A stretch of DNA of 64,000 nt, taken from Oreohelix idahoensis. Lineage: Eukaryota > Mollusca > Gastropoda > Stylommatophora > Oreohelicidae. The notes beneath the pieces were generated by a model, which was given only the letters and a program-made list of their open reading frames with translations, ran no database searches and was not told where the DNA came from. Each line of letters opens with the position of its first letter. Position 1 is the stretch's first letter. The translations under genes and the position numbers were made by a program. Location of the stretch: positions 1-64,000 of the forward strand of contig JAMPIV010015262.1 in NCBI GenBank assembly GCA_024509875.1, written 5' to 3'. Below, piece by piece: positions 25,841 to 36,244 of the stretch.

Positions 25841-27948
25841 AGTTTTCCTCTCCTATGATCTCTTGAACCTACATCAAATTTTACATAGTAAAATCATACT
25901 GGCGAAAATTCTTTCACTGAGAACTGCTCATATAAATTGGTGGTGATCTAGTTTTGGATCTTGCAAAAAGTCGAACTGATCTCTTTCATAGTTGCATTAG
26001 AAGTGCGGATGCTTTGTCCTGTACTGCTTTACTCAAGTGTGTCAGAACTAAGAGCTGTACAACCTTCAAAAGGAACCTATATTCACACTGCTACAGATGA
26101 TGGTGACGCCGCCACCCTTAAAATGTTACAGGACTATACCTGTGATAACGTGTGACGAGTACTTCAGGACGATTTGTGCCAATTATGGTTTATGCTGCCT
26201 GGGTAAAACGAGTGTAGTTTTAGTCAACTAATGTTTATGTTTCGCGTAAACAGATGGCTTTCTTTCGAACTATAGGTTTCTTAAGGGGAGAAGATCCTTC
26301 TTTGCTCTTCCTGCTTCGTGATTGTGAGTTATCGTAAAATGTTTGATTTTGTCAACCCTATCGGTTCATTCTGATCACACTCGAAATAAATCAACAACTG
26401 ATGAACAATTCTTAAGTGGAGAATAAAAACTTATCATGCAGAAACTTATGGAATACATCAGTTTCTAAATTTATAATGTTCATGATTTTTCTATTTGCAA
26501 AAACATTATTTTTTGTATTATACAAAGGTCTTTCTTCGGATATGGGGAATGGTAGAGTGTGTGATAGGAGCTCTATATTTTTTCTAATAAATGTGTATGA
26601 CAAAATGAACTCAGCAGTAGAAGTTTCACTCTAACTATAGAGTGAGGATTTGTAAAGTCTCTCTGAAGAAATGAATCTGTCAATAAATAAAATGGTCTGT
26701 TCAACTTATATCTCCAAGACTGAAGATATCTGAAGTAACCTCGGCTCCCTTAGAGTTCAGAAACAGTTTATAAATCAACTGAACATTTAGCGACTTTAGC
26801 AAAAGTCTGTCATCTAAAATGTCACTTCATTTATTTGTGTTCACTGGATAACTCGGAGATTTTCTTGTGTTAATGTTTTTCTTAAGAGATTCCTCTATAA
26901 ATTTCTTCTTACAGAAACTTGAGGACTGACTTAACGCTATTTGTTTAAAACAACTCACAGACTAATTTCTTGTTTTAATCTTACTCGCTTTAAAGATAAT
27001 CGCAGACTGGAATAATTTGCTAGGATTTTGCTTTCACTTTTTCCTTTCATCCGACATCCTAAAATCTCAAATTCCATTACTAAGGTGGCAAGTCTTCATG
27101 TTATTTAATTATTAAATTATAACCAAGAAAGGTTAGACATGTTTTTTTTTCACCCTAGATAACAAAGTGCTTATTTTTCTGCATCACTTGCGCAAGGTCT
27201 AATTATATTTTTTTCTGCATCACTTGCGCAAGGTCTAATTATATTTTTTTCTACGAAATTTTCTGTCCTCGCATCCCACGCTGAATGCGTCACTTTTGTT
27301 TTCAATTTCAACAAATCGTTTTTGTTTTCAGTACCGACTCTATGGAGATGCAAAAAGCCAGAATCTGGCCACTGTTTTCTTTGAAAATATTCAAATAGAC
27401 AAACTGAGATTGTACGAAGAAGAAGATGTAGTCTCAACGAGTCAGTTTTATTTTCGAATCTTAATCATTGTCTTTAGGAAAACCCGTTTACGTGTTTATG
27501 CTAGTGACGTGTTATTTACTTTTTCTTTTTTCTCGTTATCACTGCTAATATTAACTATCGTGGGCTTCCCCGCCACAGCGTGTCAAGGTCGTAAAAGCTT
27601 GAAAATACACGTAACTGATAAAGCTCTATTTTAGTTTATTTAATGTTTATAAAAGCATTTACTATTTAATGTGATCGCTTTAAATTTATATGTATGATTG
27701 CTTCATTGTTTACATTCACACACACTCTCTCTTACACTCCTATTCTGTGAGTTACATTAGTGAATTCAGTGTTAATATTAACTACTTACTGTTGTTTCTT
27801 AAATGTTCATAATTTACACACTTAAGTTTTCTTCAGTGCATCATTTTCAATTAATGTTTATTCTTTCTTGATTTTAATAAAATTTGCTAATTTCTTATTC
27901 TTTTATTCATTAAATTGTAGTTTTGTGGGGGCAGAAATGTAAAAAGGT
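25841..27948. other. Intergenic, no supported gene; one 36-bp tandem pair
   Basis: AT-rich sequence with no ORF that looks coding. At 27174-27251 a 36-bp unit (TCTGCATCACTTGCGCAAGGTCTAATTATATTTTT type) occurs twice. The rest shows nothing I can assign. Confidence 0.4.
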
Positions 27949-28056
27949 TAAGGTGTGATAAGGTGTGATCCCGACCCTGGTTAAGACCCGGCATACTCTA
28001 GAAATGATCCCTAGAAGTACGACACTTTGATCTTAGCCAAAAGGCCGAGAAGCGAT
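27949..28056 (-). pseudogene. Retroposed U2 snRNA head (chimeric retropseudogene)
   Basis: Minus strand from 28056 gives the first 28 bases of U2 snRNA without mismatch (ATCGCTTCTCGGCCTTTTGG, then CTAAGATC), beginning at the RNA 5' end. It then departs: the branch-point-pairing GTAGTA is GTCGTA, and no Sm site or later U2 stem-loop follows. The tail is TCACACCTTA twice. A 12-bp direct repeat, ATGTAAAAAGGT, flanks it (27937-27948 and 28055-28066), the sign of LINE-mediated insertion. Not a working snRNA gene; either a template-switched chimera or a member of a U2-headed SINE family. Confidence 0.8.
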
Positions 28057-28440
28057 GTAAAAAGGTAATAATACATATTTCATTATACTGAAGAAATAAA
28101 GGTTTCCTTCCATCTTTTGTTCGTACCTCATGTTTACGCATAATAGTAACAACACGTTTGTCCTCGGAAAAAACAGTATGTGTTATGCTCTTTCCCAGTT
28201 GTGAAGAACAGAGACGAGATTTAATTGTTAACGTGGCATATACGCCCATCCCCTTTTGTAGTTGGCTGTCCTCTGCCAATCCTTTGTGACTTTACAGGCG
28301 TAAAGGAGCAGTGAGTAGGCTACACGTTTTTGATGGATCACTGAAGTTAGTTGAATCAACAGTCGAGAACAACAACATATGACAGCAAACAAAAGACATG
28401 AATAGGTAAACAACTACCACAAGAACAAAAAATCAATACC
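28057..28440. other. Unassigned spacer
   Basis: No coding signal or repeat recognised between the U2 insertion and the LINE tail. Confidence 0.4.
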
Positions 28441-28900
28441 CTTTAGCTCCCCAAGGAGCATAGGCCTTCAACAAACACATACCAAGTCCTTCTGTCACGT
28501 GCCATCAGGTCAAGGCCTTTCCACGTGTTCCTCGTCATCATTTTTATTTCAATATCTAGTTCTCTTCGCCGTGCGTGTTGGGGTCTACCTCTGCCTCTCT
28601 TACTCTGGAGGTGCCAGAAAAAGGACTGCCTTGTAATGATATCAAAATGTTTCCTCATTGTGTGTCTTATCCATTCCCACTCAACCTGTTTTTTAATACC
28701 CATCACTAGTGTTTTCTTCTCATATCTTGTTCCACTGACACTTATCTGGGGGTTCTTCTCATATCTTGTTCCACTGACACTTATCTGGTGGTTCTTCTCA
28801 TACCTTGTTCCACTGACACTTATCTCGGGGTTCTTCTCATATCTTGTTCCACTGACACTTATCTGGGGGTTGTCATCAAGAATAAGGCAACCAGTAATAT
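28441..28900 (-). pseudogene. RTE-like LINE C-terminus with coding minisatellite
   Basis: The frame ending at 28443 carries the typical end of RTE-like proteins: WEWIRHTMRK, ITRQSFFW, KRGRGRPQHARRREL, and TWKGLDLMARDRRTW...GLCS. Upstream of it a 39-bp unit is repeated four times (28714-28870), giving four copies of SVSGTRYEKNPQI in frame. The open frame runs on into the F LTR only by chance. Element F begins at 28901, so this LINE was the insertion target. Confidence 0.75.
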
Positions 28901-30789
28901 TGTGGCCGTGGATCGTATTAGAAAGTTCGGACCACTGCCCCTTCAGTAGATAGTATGTAGTAAGGTAAATGTGACAAAACTTCCTTCTCTCAGACTGACA
29001 AAAATATGTTCTCATACTCTCTGTTGATTCAAACGAATTCACCTGAGTAATAGCAGTGAAGATGTCAAAGGTCAAACTTTATTAACAAAGGTTAGCAGTC
29101 TTTCATAACAACAGCTTCTTCAGCAACAAAAGTATTCAATATTCCAAACTGCCATTTTTCTTGTCTTCTTACTACTTGCTTATTTCAGCTATCACAATGT
29201 CATTTAATTCTTCAGGTAGAAACTTCTTGTCTCTCTTCCGTGCTGACCGTCTTTTATGTTATGTTTTTCTTTTCATATGTCTCTTGGTATATCTCACTGA
29301 GAGGAAACTGGCCTTACCGCCAGGGCTGTCACTTTGCCAAGATTTCGTCTATTATTCTTCTCTGCTCAGGCCTGGTCTGCTGAGCTATACATGCTACTGA
29401 TAGATCAAAAATGTTCAACATACCTTGTTTTGTTCTCAATCGAAGTACACCTTTTCTTTCACAACTATCTTGTCCTCAGAATACATACTATCACCACATA
29501 ATACTAACGTACACTAATTTATGATCAGTAATGTACTGAGCGTTTTCTATCTCTCTTTTATTCACAGCACATGTTGCTGATCACCTATGCGGAGTATGTT
29601 TTTCTCACACAAATCTTACGCTGAGCGCGTTTTACAAAATCTAACTTTAACACTTGGGAGAAAACCCTTTTCTCTTCCTACACCTAGCGCGTCTCAATAT
29701 CAACAGCCTAATTCCCGTTCTAACATTATTCGTTCACGCCTAAAATGTGTTCACTCAATCACACTTTTCACGTGCGTGCATACTTTTTTATTTGTGAGCA
29801 CAACTCACTAAAACCGGCAAGGGACTTAATTCTAAGTTACCTACCTTTGCTAAAATATACACAAATTCATATTCTCCTCTTTAAATCTTATTACAAAATC
29901 TAAACATGCAAATTAGTTTTACCATAATTTGTAACTCATTCAAAATGCTTAACTCTAAACAACATCGTCATCTTCCAAACCGTATTTCTAGATTTATCTC
30001 CCTTACTAAGACAAATAGTCTATATCTACACCCATTCATATTTCTTAAACCATTTTTCTATACTCTTTCTCTTTATCAAAAGCAAACAACCGTTCACACA
30101 TCTCCCCCCCCCCCCCTTAAAAAAAAATTTCCCTCACAGAGAAAATTTCCCGAAACATCTCCACTCACTCTCTTCCTTCCCTCTTCTACTACCAATTCCA
30201 TCCCTCTCTTCACCAACCTCTGTCCCAATGAGCCAAACACCAACTGATCTTAATGCGACCCGCCATTTTCCACTTCCAATCAACCTCACACATCTTCTTG
30301 TCTACAATTTCCATTTCATAGTATACATTTTCCATCATGGAACTGTTTTCAATTTATACATATTACTGAATACAACTCTTTTCATGTTACAACTTGCACA
30401 TAATGCAATTCATTTCATATTATACCTTGTATATAATACAACTCATTTCATAGTACACCTTATCGTTTGTTCCTTTTCTACACTTACTAATCCTTTCTAA
30501 ACTTCATTAGTCATTTACCTTTATATCTACTCCCAAGTTTATTATCCCGTCTACGCGAATTATCTTGAAATTTTGCCTATCTCATTAATCGTTCTTCTTA
30601 GTTGCATATTTTTCCTCCTTGTGCATTTTCTTTTTCTTACTATCCATGTCTATTGTCCATTCTCATCTCCGATCCACTTTTATTGTGTATCTTGTCTTCC
30701 ACTTATAAATCTGGCATTTCCTATATGGCTTCGTTTCCCTCTTTTTCGTTCTCTCCAGAACGTTTACTTATCTCTTCTTCAATTATATA

Positions 30790-31029
30790 GTTGATGAAAA
30801 AAAAAACACACACCCACACAAATAGTAATACGTCTTACAAGGAGAAGGACAAGAAAAACCTACGTTGCGGCCACAAGGCCTTCGTCAGGGACAGACAAAC
30901 AAGCGACAGGAGGGAAAGAAAATGAGAATTAAGTAGAGAACATGAAACTATAAAAATAAGAGAAAAAAACTCCCTTAATATTAAGTCCAGTCACATGGGA
31001 AGCAAGATGGCTGCCACTTCAATTATATA
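30790..31029 (-). mobile_element. Short Penelope-like insertion in the F LTR
   Basis: About 227 bp flanked by a perfect 13-bp target duplication, CTTCAATTATATA (30777-30789 and 31017-31029). The minus strand contains CTGACGA, a GGCC/GGCC stem and GCAAC at roughly 30898-30870, a hammerhead-like core with GCAA in place of GAAA, as in the 25.4 kb fragment including the extra A before the stem. No ORF, so it is a truncated or non-autonomous copy. Confidence 0.6.
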
Positions 31030-31570
31030 TGCTGCCTTGTCTATGGCTTTTCCTACTTGTCATATGTCTTCCACATTTCATTACCATCTTCCCCACTGCC
31101 GAAAAATTTTTCTACATCTTCCTCCACTCCGTTATCAGCTCCCTCTAGACTATCACTTCTAATTATCCAATTTTCTCTATATCTTCGCCATTTCCCTATG
31201 GCCCTCATCTACCACCATTTTCTCTGTAGTTTCTCCAATACTCCTTTAGTTGTCTCGTAATTCTTTTTCGTCTCCTCACTGTTACTTCTCAATTCCTCCC
31301 ATCTACGTCTCTCGTCCTTAATCTATGGCCTCCCTGCCTCTTTCCTCTTCTCTTCTACCACTGCAGTAGTCCATCGTTCGGACCTACTCCGCTCACTTTA
31401 TGTTCAGTGTAGAACGATTGCATCTAGTTTCCACACAACTAGACTCCCGCTGCAATTGTCTACTCTTCTCTTTTTTTTCTTTATCTCCTCTACCTCTCGT
31501 TCATTCCCTGGAACTGTGCTGTCCAATTTCTCCATTATACTGTTTATCTCTAATATTTCTCCTTATCATT

Positions 31571-32009
31571 GCCGTCTTCTTCAACGGTTTCTCAATATCC
31601 CCATTGTCATTTATCTCTATACTCTCCTTATCTCTGCCGTCCTCTTCTACGGCTTCACCAAAATCTCAGTCTCAATATTTCTCCATATTTCCAATTTGTC
31701 CATATTTCTGCCGTCCTGCTCCACGGCTTTTCCAAATCTTATATTTCCCTTATTTCTCCGTATTTTTCCCATAAAAACCCATAATACTGCCGTCCTCCTC
31801 AATGGTTTCTTCAAAATCTTCTCCATATTACTGCGTCATTCTCCCTACTTCATTTTTGCTCCATAATTGCCGTCTTACTCTACGACTCCTCAAAATCTGT
31901 GCATCCATATTTCTCCACATTTCACCATAATCCTCCATGTTTCTGCCGTGTTCTGCTCTACGTCTTCTCCAACCTCTATCTCCATTGTTCCTGTCGTCGT
32001 TACCACGGC
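31571..32009. repeat. Phased array of seven GCCGT...ACGGC hairpins
   Basis: Short inverted repeats, GCCGT then 8-10 bases then ACGGC or a decayed form, begin at about 31571, 31636, 31710, 31789, 31869, 31945 and 31993. Spacing is 65-80 bp except the last. The intervening sequence is also related (TATTTCTCCATATTT). Several copies keep both arms or a G-T wobble; 31869 and 31945 are imperfect. Lies in the U3 side of the F LTR. Confidence 0.6.
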
Positions 32010-32208
32010 TTTCCAACTATAGTCTGCCATTCTCCTATGACCTCTACTTCTTTACTCTCCTTTACTCGTCTCCTCTACTGCAGTACCCTATTGGTCAGGT
32101 GTACCCAGTTTACTTCTTAAGTGCGGTATGGACCAATCATACTTGTCTTTTTAATTCTAGCAGCCGCCGCCATCTTGTTCCGTATAAATGCTATGTGTCT
32201 CCTCACAT

Positions 32209-32230
32209 AGCCTCCTCCTCCCTCTCCTAC
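32209..32230 (-). other. Element F polypurine tract
   Basis: Minus strand GAGAGGGAGGAGGAGGC directly before the TA and TG that open the 3' LTR, overlapping the last codons of gag. Fixes the LTR border. Confidence 0.55.
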
Positions 32231-35200
32231 TTCATCTCACTCATCAACTCTAACATCTTCATCATCCTAGCCTCCCTGGCTCTATGTGTCTCCAACGCTA
32301 TCTGTTTCTCGATACTTTGTATTTCCTGCCCTCTTGTGACTTCCTCAACACTTTGCTTGTTCTCTACCTCTCTAACTCTTGTATTCTCCGAGTTTCTCTC
32401 AACCTCCCTACTTCTTACTTCATTAACCGTTTGCCTCGGTTTTTCTCTGTGTTTCACTTCTTTCCTTCTCGTACTCCCTGTGTTTCTTTCAGGTTCTATG
32501 TCGCTACCTCGACCTCTACCCACATAACCCTCTCGCTGCATCATTGTTGCACGCCGTGGTATTCTAGATGCTCTGACACTGCTACTAATTGATGCGTCTC
32601 TGGTTCTATACCTTTCTTTCCCGTTTTCCACTGGAATTCTTGATTTTTTTATTTCATTTCTGCTACTACTTCTCAGCCTATCTCGGCTGTTGGATCGGTA
32701 ATCTCTTCGATCCGTATCTCTTCTTGCCTCTCTAGTATCTCTACTCTTAGATCGGTATTCTCTTCGATCTGTACTTCTATTTCCTTCATGTTTCTCAACG
32801 TCTCCCTGCTTCGCCTTCTCTGTGGCCTCATTTCTATCATCACCTGCCCCAGGTGCTGTTACCTCTTCCTGTTTCTCCGATGTCTGTCTATTCATTTTAT
32901 GTTTCCTTTCTAACTCTTCCAACTTCCTCTCTAGATCTGCACAAAGTGCAGTTAACTCTTCTATTTTTGTTCTATCTTTATTTCCTTCTTCCTCTTTATT
33001 CTTCCTTGTCCTATTCTCTTCCTCTCTGCTTCTATTTCTCATAGTATCTCTACTATTAGACTCATCTCGATTACTAGATCGGCATCTCCTTCGATCTTTA
33101 GTAGTTTCTCTACTTCTACTACTGCTGCAATTTGTCTCCTCCTTTCTAGCCTCTCGACTCTTGGCTCGGTACTCTTTTCGATCCGTACTCCCTGTTCCGT
33201 CGTCCATTCTCAGCTCCTCAAATTTTCTATCAATAAATTCGCACAGTGCAGCTATATCTTCCCTACTTCCCGCTGCACCACTATTTCTTACTTTATTCTT
33301 CCTCCTCCGTGTAACCTCTTCTACATGTCTCAACTTTTCTAGTCGCCTTTTATAATCCTCTGAATCGTCTGATGACGACGACCGCTGTCTCTTCAACCCT
33401 CTTATATTCTCTTCTTCCATCTCTTCCTGCGTATCTGAATCTTTAGCTGATGTGTCCTTTATGTTCTGAGTTTGGCTTGTACCACTTTGTTGTCTAGTCT
33501 CTATCTGTTGCTCCATTTGTTTCAATAGCTGCTGCTCCTGTGCTCTGTTTCTTTGTTCTGCAGCTCTCGTATGTTTGTACGGTGCATCTATTTCTGTTTC
33601 AACATTATTCCATTGTTTCCTTATTCCTGTCGTATCTTCTAGAATCTCATTGTACTGTTTACTCTCTGTATCCTGCCATACTTGTATCCTGTCTTCTTCT
33701 GGCCTATATGTGCCCATCTCCTCTTGTTCGCTGTATAAGATTTGGGGGTTTGGGGTTAACCGATCAGATGTTGTTTCTGGTTCTGCATGAACTTGTGCTC
33801 TCGTAACAATCTGTTCCCGCGCTAGTGTTGGTCTACCGCCGTCACTATCTATGATCTCACTGGAAATAATATCTATCCCCTCGTCGCTCTTGGGCATTTG
33901 GACTACCCAGTTGTCTCCTCTCGTAGTTGTTTCTGTTTGTGTACCAACACTGACCCTGTCTCTCTGTATGTTTTCCTGCTCCTGGACTGTTGTTCTAACT
34001 TGCCTTGTCCATGGTCTATTCCTATTACCTTCTTCTATTCTGACATTTCGTTGGCAAGATCCTATTATCTTTCTCCACACTCCTAGCGGTTGTACCTTCA
34101 TTTTCCAACCGTTCTGTGTTCTTATTTGGCACTTCTGTTGGTTACTAACATTGATGTTGTTTATTTCTATTGGCTTTCCTCTCCTGATTTCTCCAACAAA
34201 ATTCCTCACATCTATTCTAGTTCTTCTCCTATTCAAGCTGTCCCAATGTCCTGATCCATAGTTGCTATTAAAACGTGTGAATGTACTCTTACTGCTATTG
34301 CATGTCCTATTTCTGTATTTTTGACATGTTTGTTTTTGACGTCCTCCCTTGTCAAACCAATTCCTATGATGATGTACTCTTTCCCATTGACTGTGGTATG
34401 GTTGGGCATCATATGTACCCTGTGCCCTTCTTATCTTATGCACTTGCGGTTGTCTTCCACTTGTTGTATCAATATATCCTTTCTCCGTCTTGTCATGTGG
34501 TTGTACTATCTTTCTGATGAGTCTCCCTCTCTTGGTATTTACTTCATTCCCTTGCCTATTCTTTTCGGAATGGTTGTAATATTGTTGTCCATTGTGTTGT
34601 CTACTATGTCTCGGGTTAAAGGTCTCAACTCTCCTTACTGAGTGCTGCGGCTCTAGTGGCCTATAGTTACACGCAAATTGTTTATGTCCTAGTCTATTGC
34701 AAGTATAACACACGACTGGCTTGCGGTCTACCTGTCTTGGTCTACAAGACGTTTCTGTTCCTCTCCCTCGTCTTGATATTCTTCTTTGTTGACAATGTCC
34801 TATCTCCATAGGTTCTTCCTGTGTTTCTTCGCATGGAACTACTCTACCAAGCCTGAGGTCCAATCTTCTTCTGAGGTTCTCTTCGGCTGTAGCAAGTGCA
34901 ATGGCCTGTGACAAGTTTTGTGGGTCCTTCCTGAGGAGATGTAATTTAATTGGTATTCCATTCAACCCATCGACGAATATGCCCACTAACTGTTTTTCCA
35001 CCTCTTGTTGGTTAATTTGTTGCCCCAAGAAAACTTCTTCAGCTAGGTTTAACAACCTGTCGCTGAACATTTGAATAGGTTCTCCTACTTGCTGTTGTAT
35101 GCTCCTCAGCAAAGTCCAGGCGTACGATGCATCCGTAATTTGTGCATATGTCCTTATTAGTTCTTTCCTAAACTCCTCCCATGTCTCGTCTGGGAGAGTG

Positions 35201-35478
35201 TCAAACCTGCGTCTTATGAAATCTACTACTAACCCACACGAGGAAAGATATGCAACTTGTTTGTACTCACCTTGGTCCATATTGACCGAAGTGCAATATC
35301 TTTGTATCTCGAGCAACCATTTTCTACATAAAGTAGGATTCCCTGAATATGGTGTTATGCTGTTCCGGATATTCTGGAACTTACTTTCATTTCTAATGGC
35401 AGTCATAGCCTTGGCTACCTGCTCAAGAGCAGCCACATTGGGATCCAAACCCACCGTAAGTTGTTGTTGTTGTTGCAT
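32227..35478 (-). CDS. Element F gag with very long charged, SR-like tail
   Basis: Start chosen at ATG 35478 (MQQQQQLTVG); the open frame above it has only GTG. About 1083 residues. Residues about 20-230 align by eye with the element C gag (RKWLLEIQRY, FIRRRFDTLP, SYAWTLLRSI, QMFSDRLLNLAEE, QLVGIFVDGLNG, LSQAIALATAEENLRRR); then a zinc knuckle C-x2-C-x4-H-x4-C (CYTCNRLGHKQFAC). After it come some 800 residues: a polar segment, an acidic/coiled region, then RS/RD-rich repeats (TDRREYRSKS, TDRRDYRSNS) and a final helix. Usual gags are 300-500 residues. The tail may be a remnant of the acidic C-terminal tail of the C pol with the enzymes deleted. Between about 34500 and 34270 another frame looks more protein-like. 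Confidence 0.75.
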   Translation of the reverse strand: MQQQQQLTVGLDPNVAALEQVAKAMTAIRNESKFQNIRNSITPYSGNPTLCRKWLLEIQRYCTSVNMDQGEYKQVAYLSSCGLVVDFIRRRFDTLPDETWEEFRKELIRTYAQITDASYAWTLLRSIQQQVGEPIQMFSDRLLNLAEEVFLGQQINQQEVEKQLVGIFVDGLNGIPIKLHLLRKDPQNLSQAIALATAEENLRRRLDLRLGRVVPCEETQEEPMEIGHCQQRRISRRGRGTETSCRPRQVDRKPVVCYTCNRLGHKQFACNYRPLEPQHSVRRVETFNPRHSRQHNGQQYYNHSEKNRQGNEVNTKRGRLIRKIVQPHDKTEKGYIDTTSGRQPQVHKIRRAQGTYDAQPYHSQWERVHHHRNWFDKGGRQKQTCQKYRNRTCNSSKSTFTRFNSNYGSGHWDSLNRRRTRIDVRNFVGEIRRGKPIEINNINVSNQQKCQIRTQNGWKMKVQPLGVWRKIIGSCQRNVRIEEGNRNRPWTRQVRTTVQEQENIQRDRVSVGTQTETTTRGDNWVVQMPKSDEGIDIISSEIIDSDGGRPTLAREQIVTRAQVHAEPETTSDRLTPNPQILYSEQEEMGTYRPEEDRIQVWQDTESKQYNEILEDTTGIRKQWNNVETEIDAPYKHTRAAEQRNRAQEQQLLKQMEQQIETRQQSGTSQTQNIKDTSAKDSDTQEEMEEENIRGLKRQRSSSSDDSEDYKRRLEKLRHVEEVTRRRKNKVRNSGAAGSREDIAALCEFIDRKFEELRMDDGTGSTDRKEYRAKSREARKEETNCSSSRSRETTKDRRRCRSSNRDESNSRDTMRNRSREEENRTRKNKEEEGNKDRTKIEELTALCADLERKLEELERKHKMNRQTSEKQEEVTAPGAGDDRNEATEKAKQGDVEKHEGNRSTDRREYRSKSRDTREARRDTDRRDYRSNSRDRLRSSSRNEIKKSRIPVENGKERYRTRDASISSSVRASRIPRRATMMQREGYVGRGRGSDIEPERNTGSTRRKEVKHREKPRQTVNEVRSREVERNSENTRVREVENKQSVEEVTRGQEIQSIEKQIALETHRAREARMMKMLELMSEMK

Positions 35479-36244
35479 CTTGTCTTGACCTGTAAGTGTT
35501 AGTATTAATAGAAACACCTGTAAAGAAGCAATATTAATCTCTTGGTTGACCTGTAAGAGAATTACTAACCAATATCTGTGTACAATACTTATAATTTTTA
35601 TGAGTTACAATTTTTCGGCAACGTTGTGATTGTAATTATCAATCTAATTCTCATAATTTAACTGACTACTCTAATAATTAACTTAATTTGTCTCTAAATG
35701 TTTCAGTGCTACATCATCTGTTTTTCTTGATTGGGATAAACACTTGTTCCTCCAGTATTTCAGAATTAATCAACACAATTTTTGTTTTATACGGCTATGT
35801 ACTATTATTTTTGCGCGTTGGGCCTGTTTATTATTCAGATTGTTATCTCATGCATGTGCCTGCACTCTGACGGTTGTCGGGTAATATAGTGAACTTCACC
35901 TTCGTGATGTTTTGGCTAGCCTTCGTTGTTCTTGATGTCGATTCACTGGACTTCTGTATTGTCTTGTTTTGTTTCTTCAGCTCGCAGGATTCTTTTGATT
36001 TATATCTTCTTAATGAACTTGACCTTCGTTCTGTCTGCAGTCTTTTAAATCTCTATCTTGTATAGGGCTATTCCGGTGCACCAAAATAGTCTGTGACCGT
36101 TGTAGGGCTAGATACGAAAATACTTGATGCAACCGTACCTAATATATGATGCCCAAACTGACATCTGAGGGGAGGTTGTCTTGATTTATAAAAGTTTCTT
36201 GAACTATCATAGTGTAGGGCTGGTCACGCGCACCATTAGAGTTC
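35479..36244 (-). other. Element F leader with two PBS-like modules
   Basis: The PBS beside the LTR is GGTCACGCGCACCA on the plus strand (36222-36235). A second module at 36063-36100 repeats its surroundings: TAGGGCT, then a ...GCACCA, then CTGTGACCGT, matching TAGGGCT, ...GCACCA, CTGTGGCCGT at 36215-36253. No coding feature recognised in the remainder. Confidence 0.55.

Larger units (their letters stand above)
28901..32207 (-). repeat. Element F 3' LTR, about 3.3 kb
   Basis: Plus strand runs from TGTGGCCGTGG to TCCTCACA. It holds an AATAAA signal on the minus strand near 29079, a C run at 30106-30117, the Penelope-like insertion at 30790-31029, and the hairpin array at 31571-32009. Near its start on the minus strand lie ATTTATA, AACAAGATGGCGGC (a YY1-type motif, at about 32165-32180) and GATTGG, a plausible but unproven promoter layout. 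Confidence 0.65.

Noticed and set aside
27174..27251. Similarity of the 36-bp tandem unit (TTGCGCAAG) to the U6 snRNA core
   Set aside because: Only a nine- to ten-base resemblance; the rest does not match.
28714..28870. CRISPR-like array from the 39-bp repeats
   Set aside because: Units are directly adjacent without spacers and lie in a LINE in an animal genome.
29070..29130. Third hammerhead motif (CTGAAGA...GAAAG on the minus strand) in the F LTR
   Set aside because: No stem II can form between the two boxes.
31400..31866. Plus-strand ORFs in the F LTR
   Set aside because: Pyrimidine-rich low-complexity translations (S/F/P/L); the strand is opposite to the element and no family pattern is seen.
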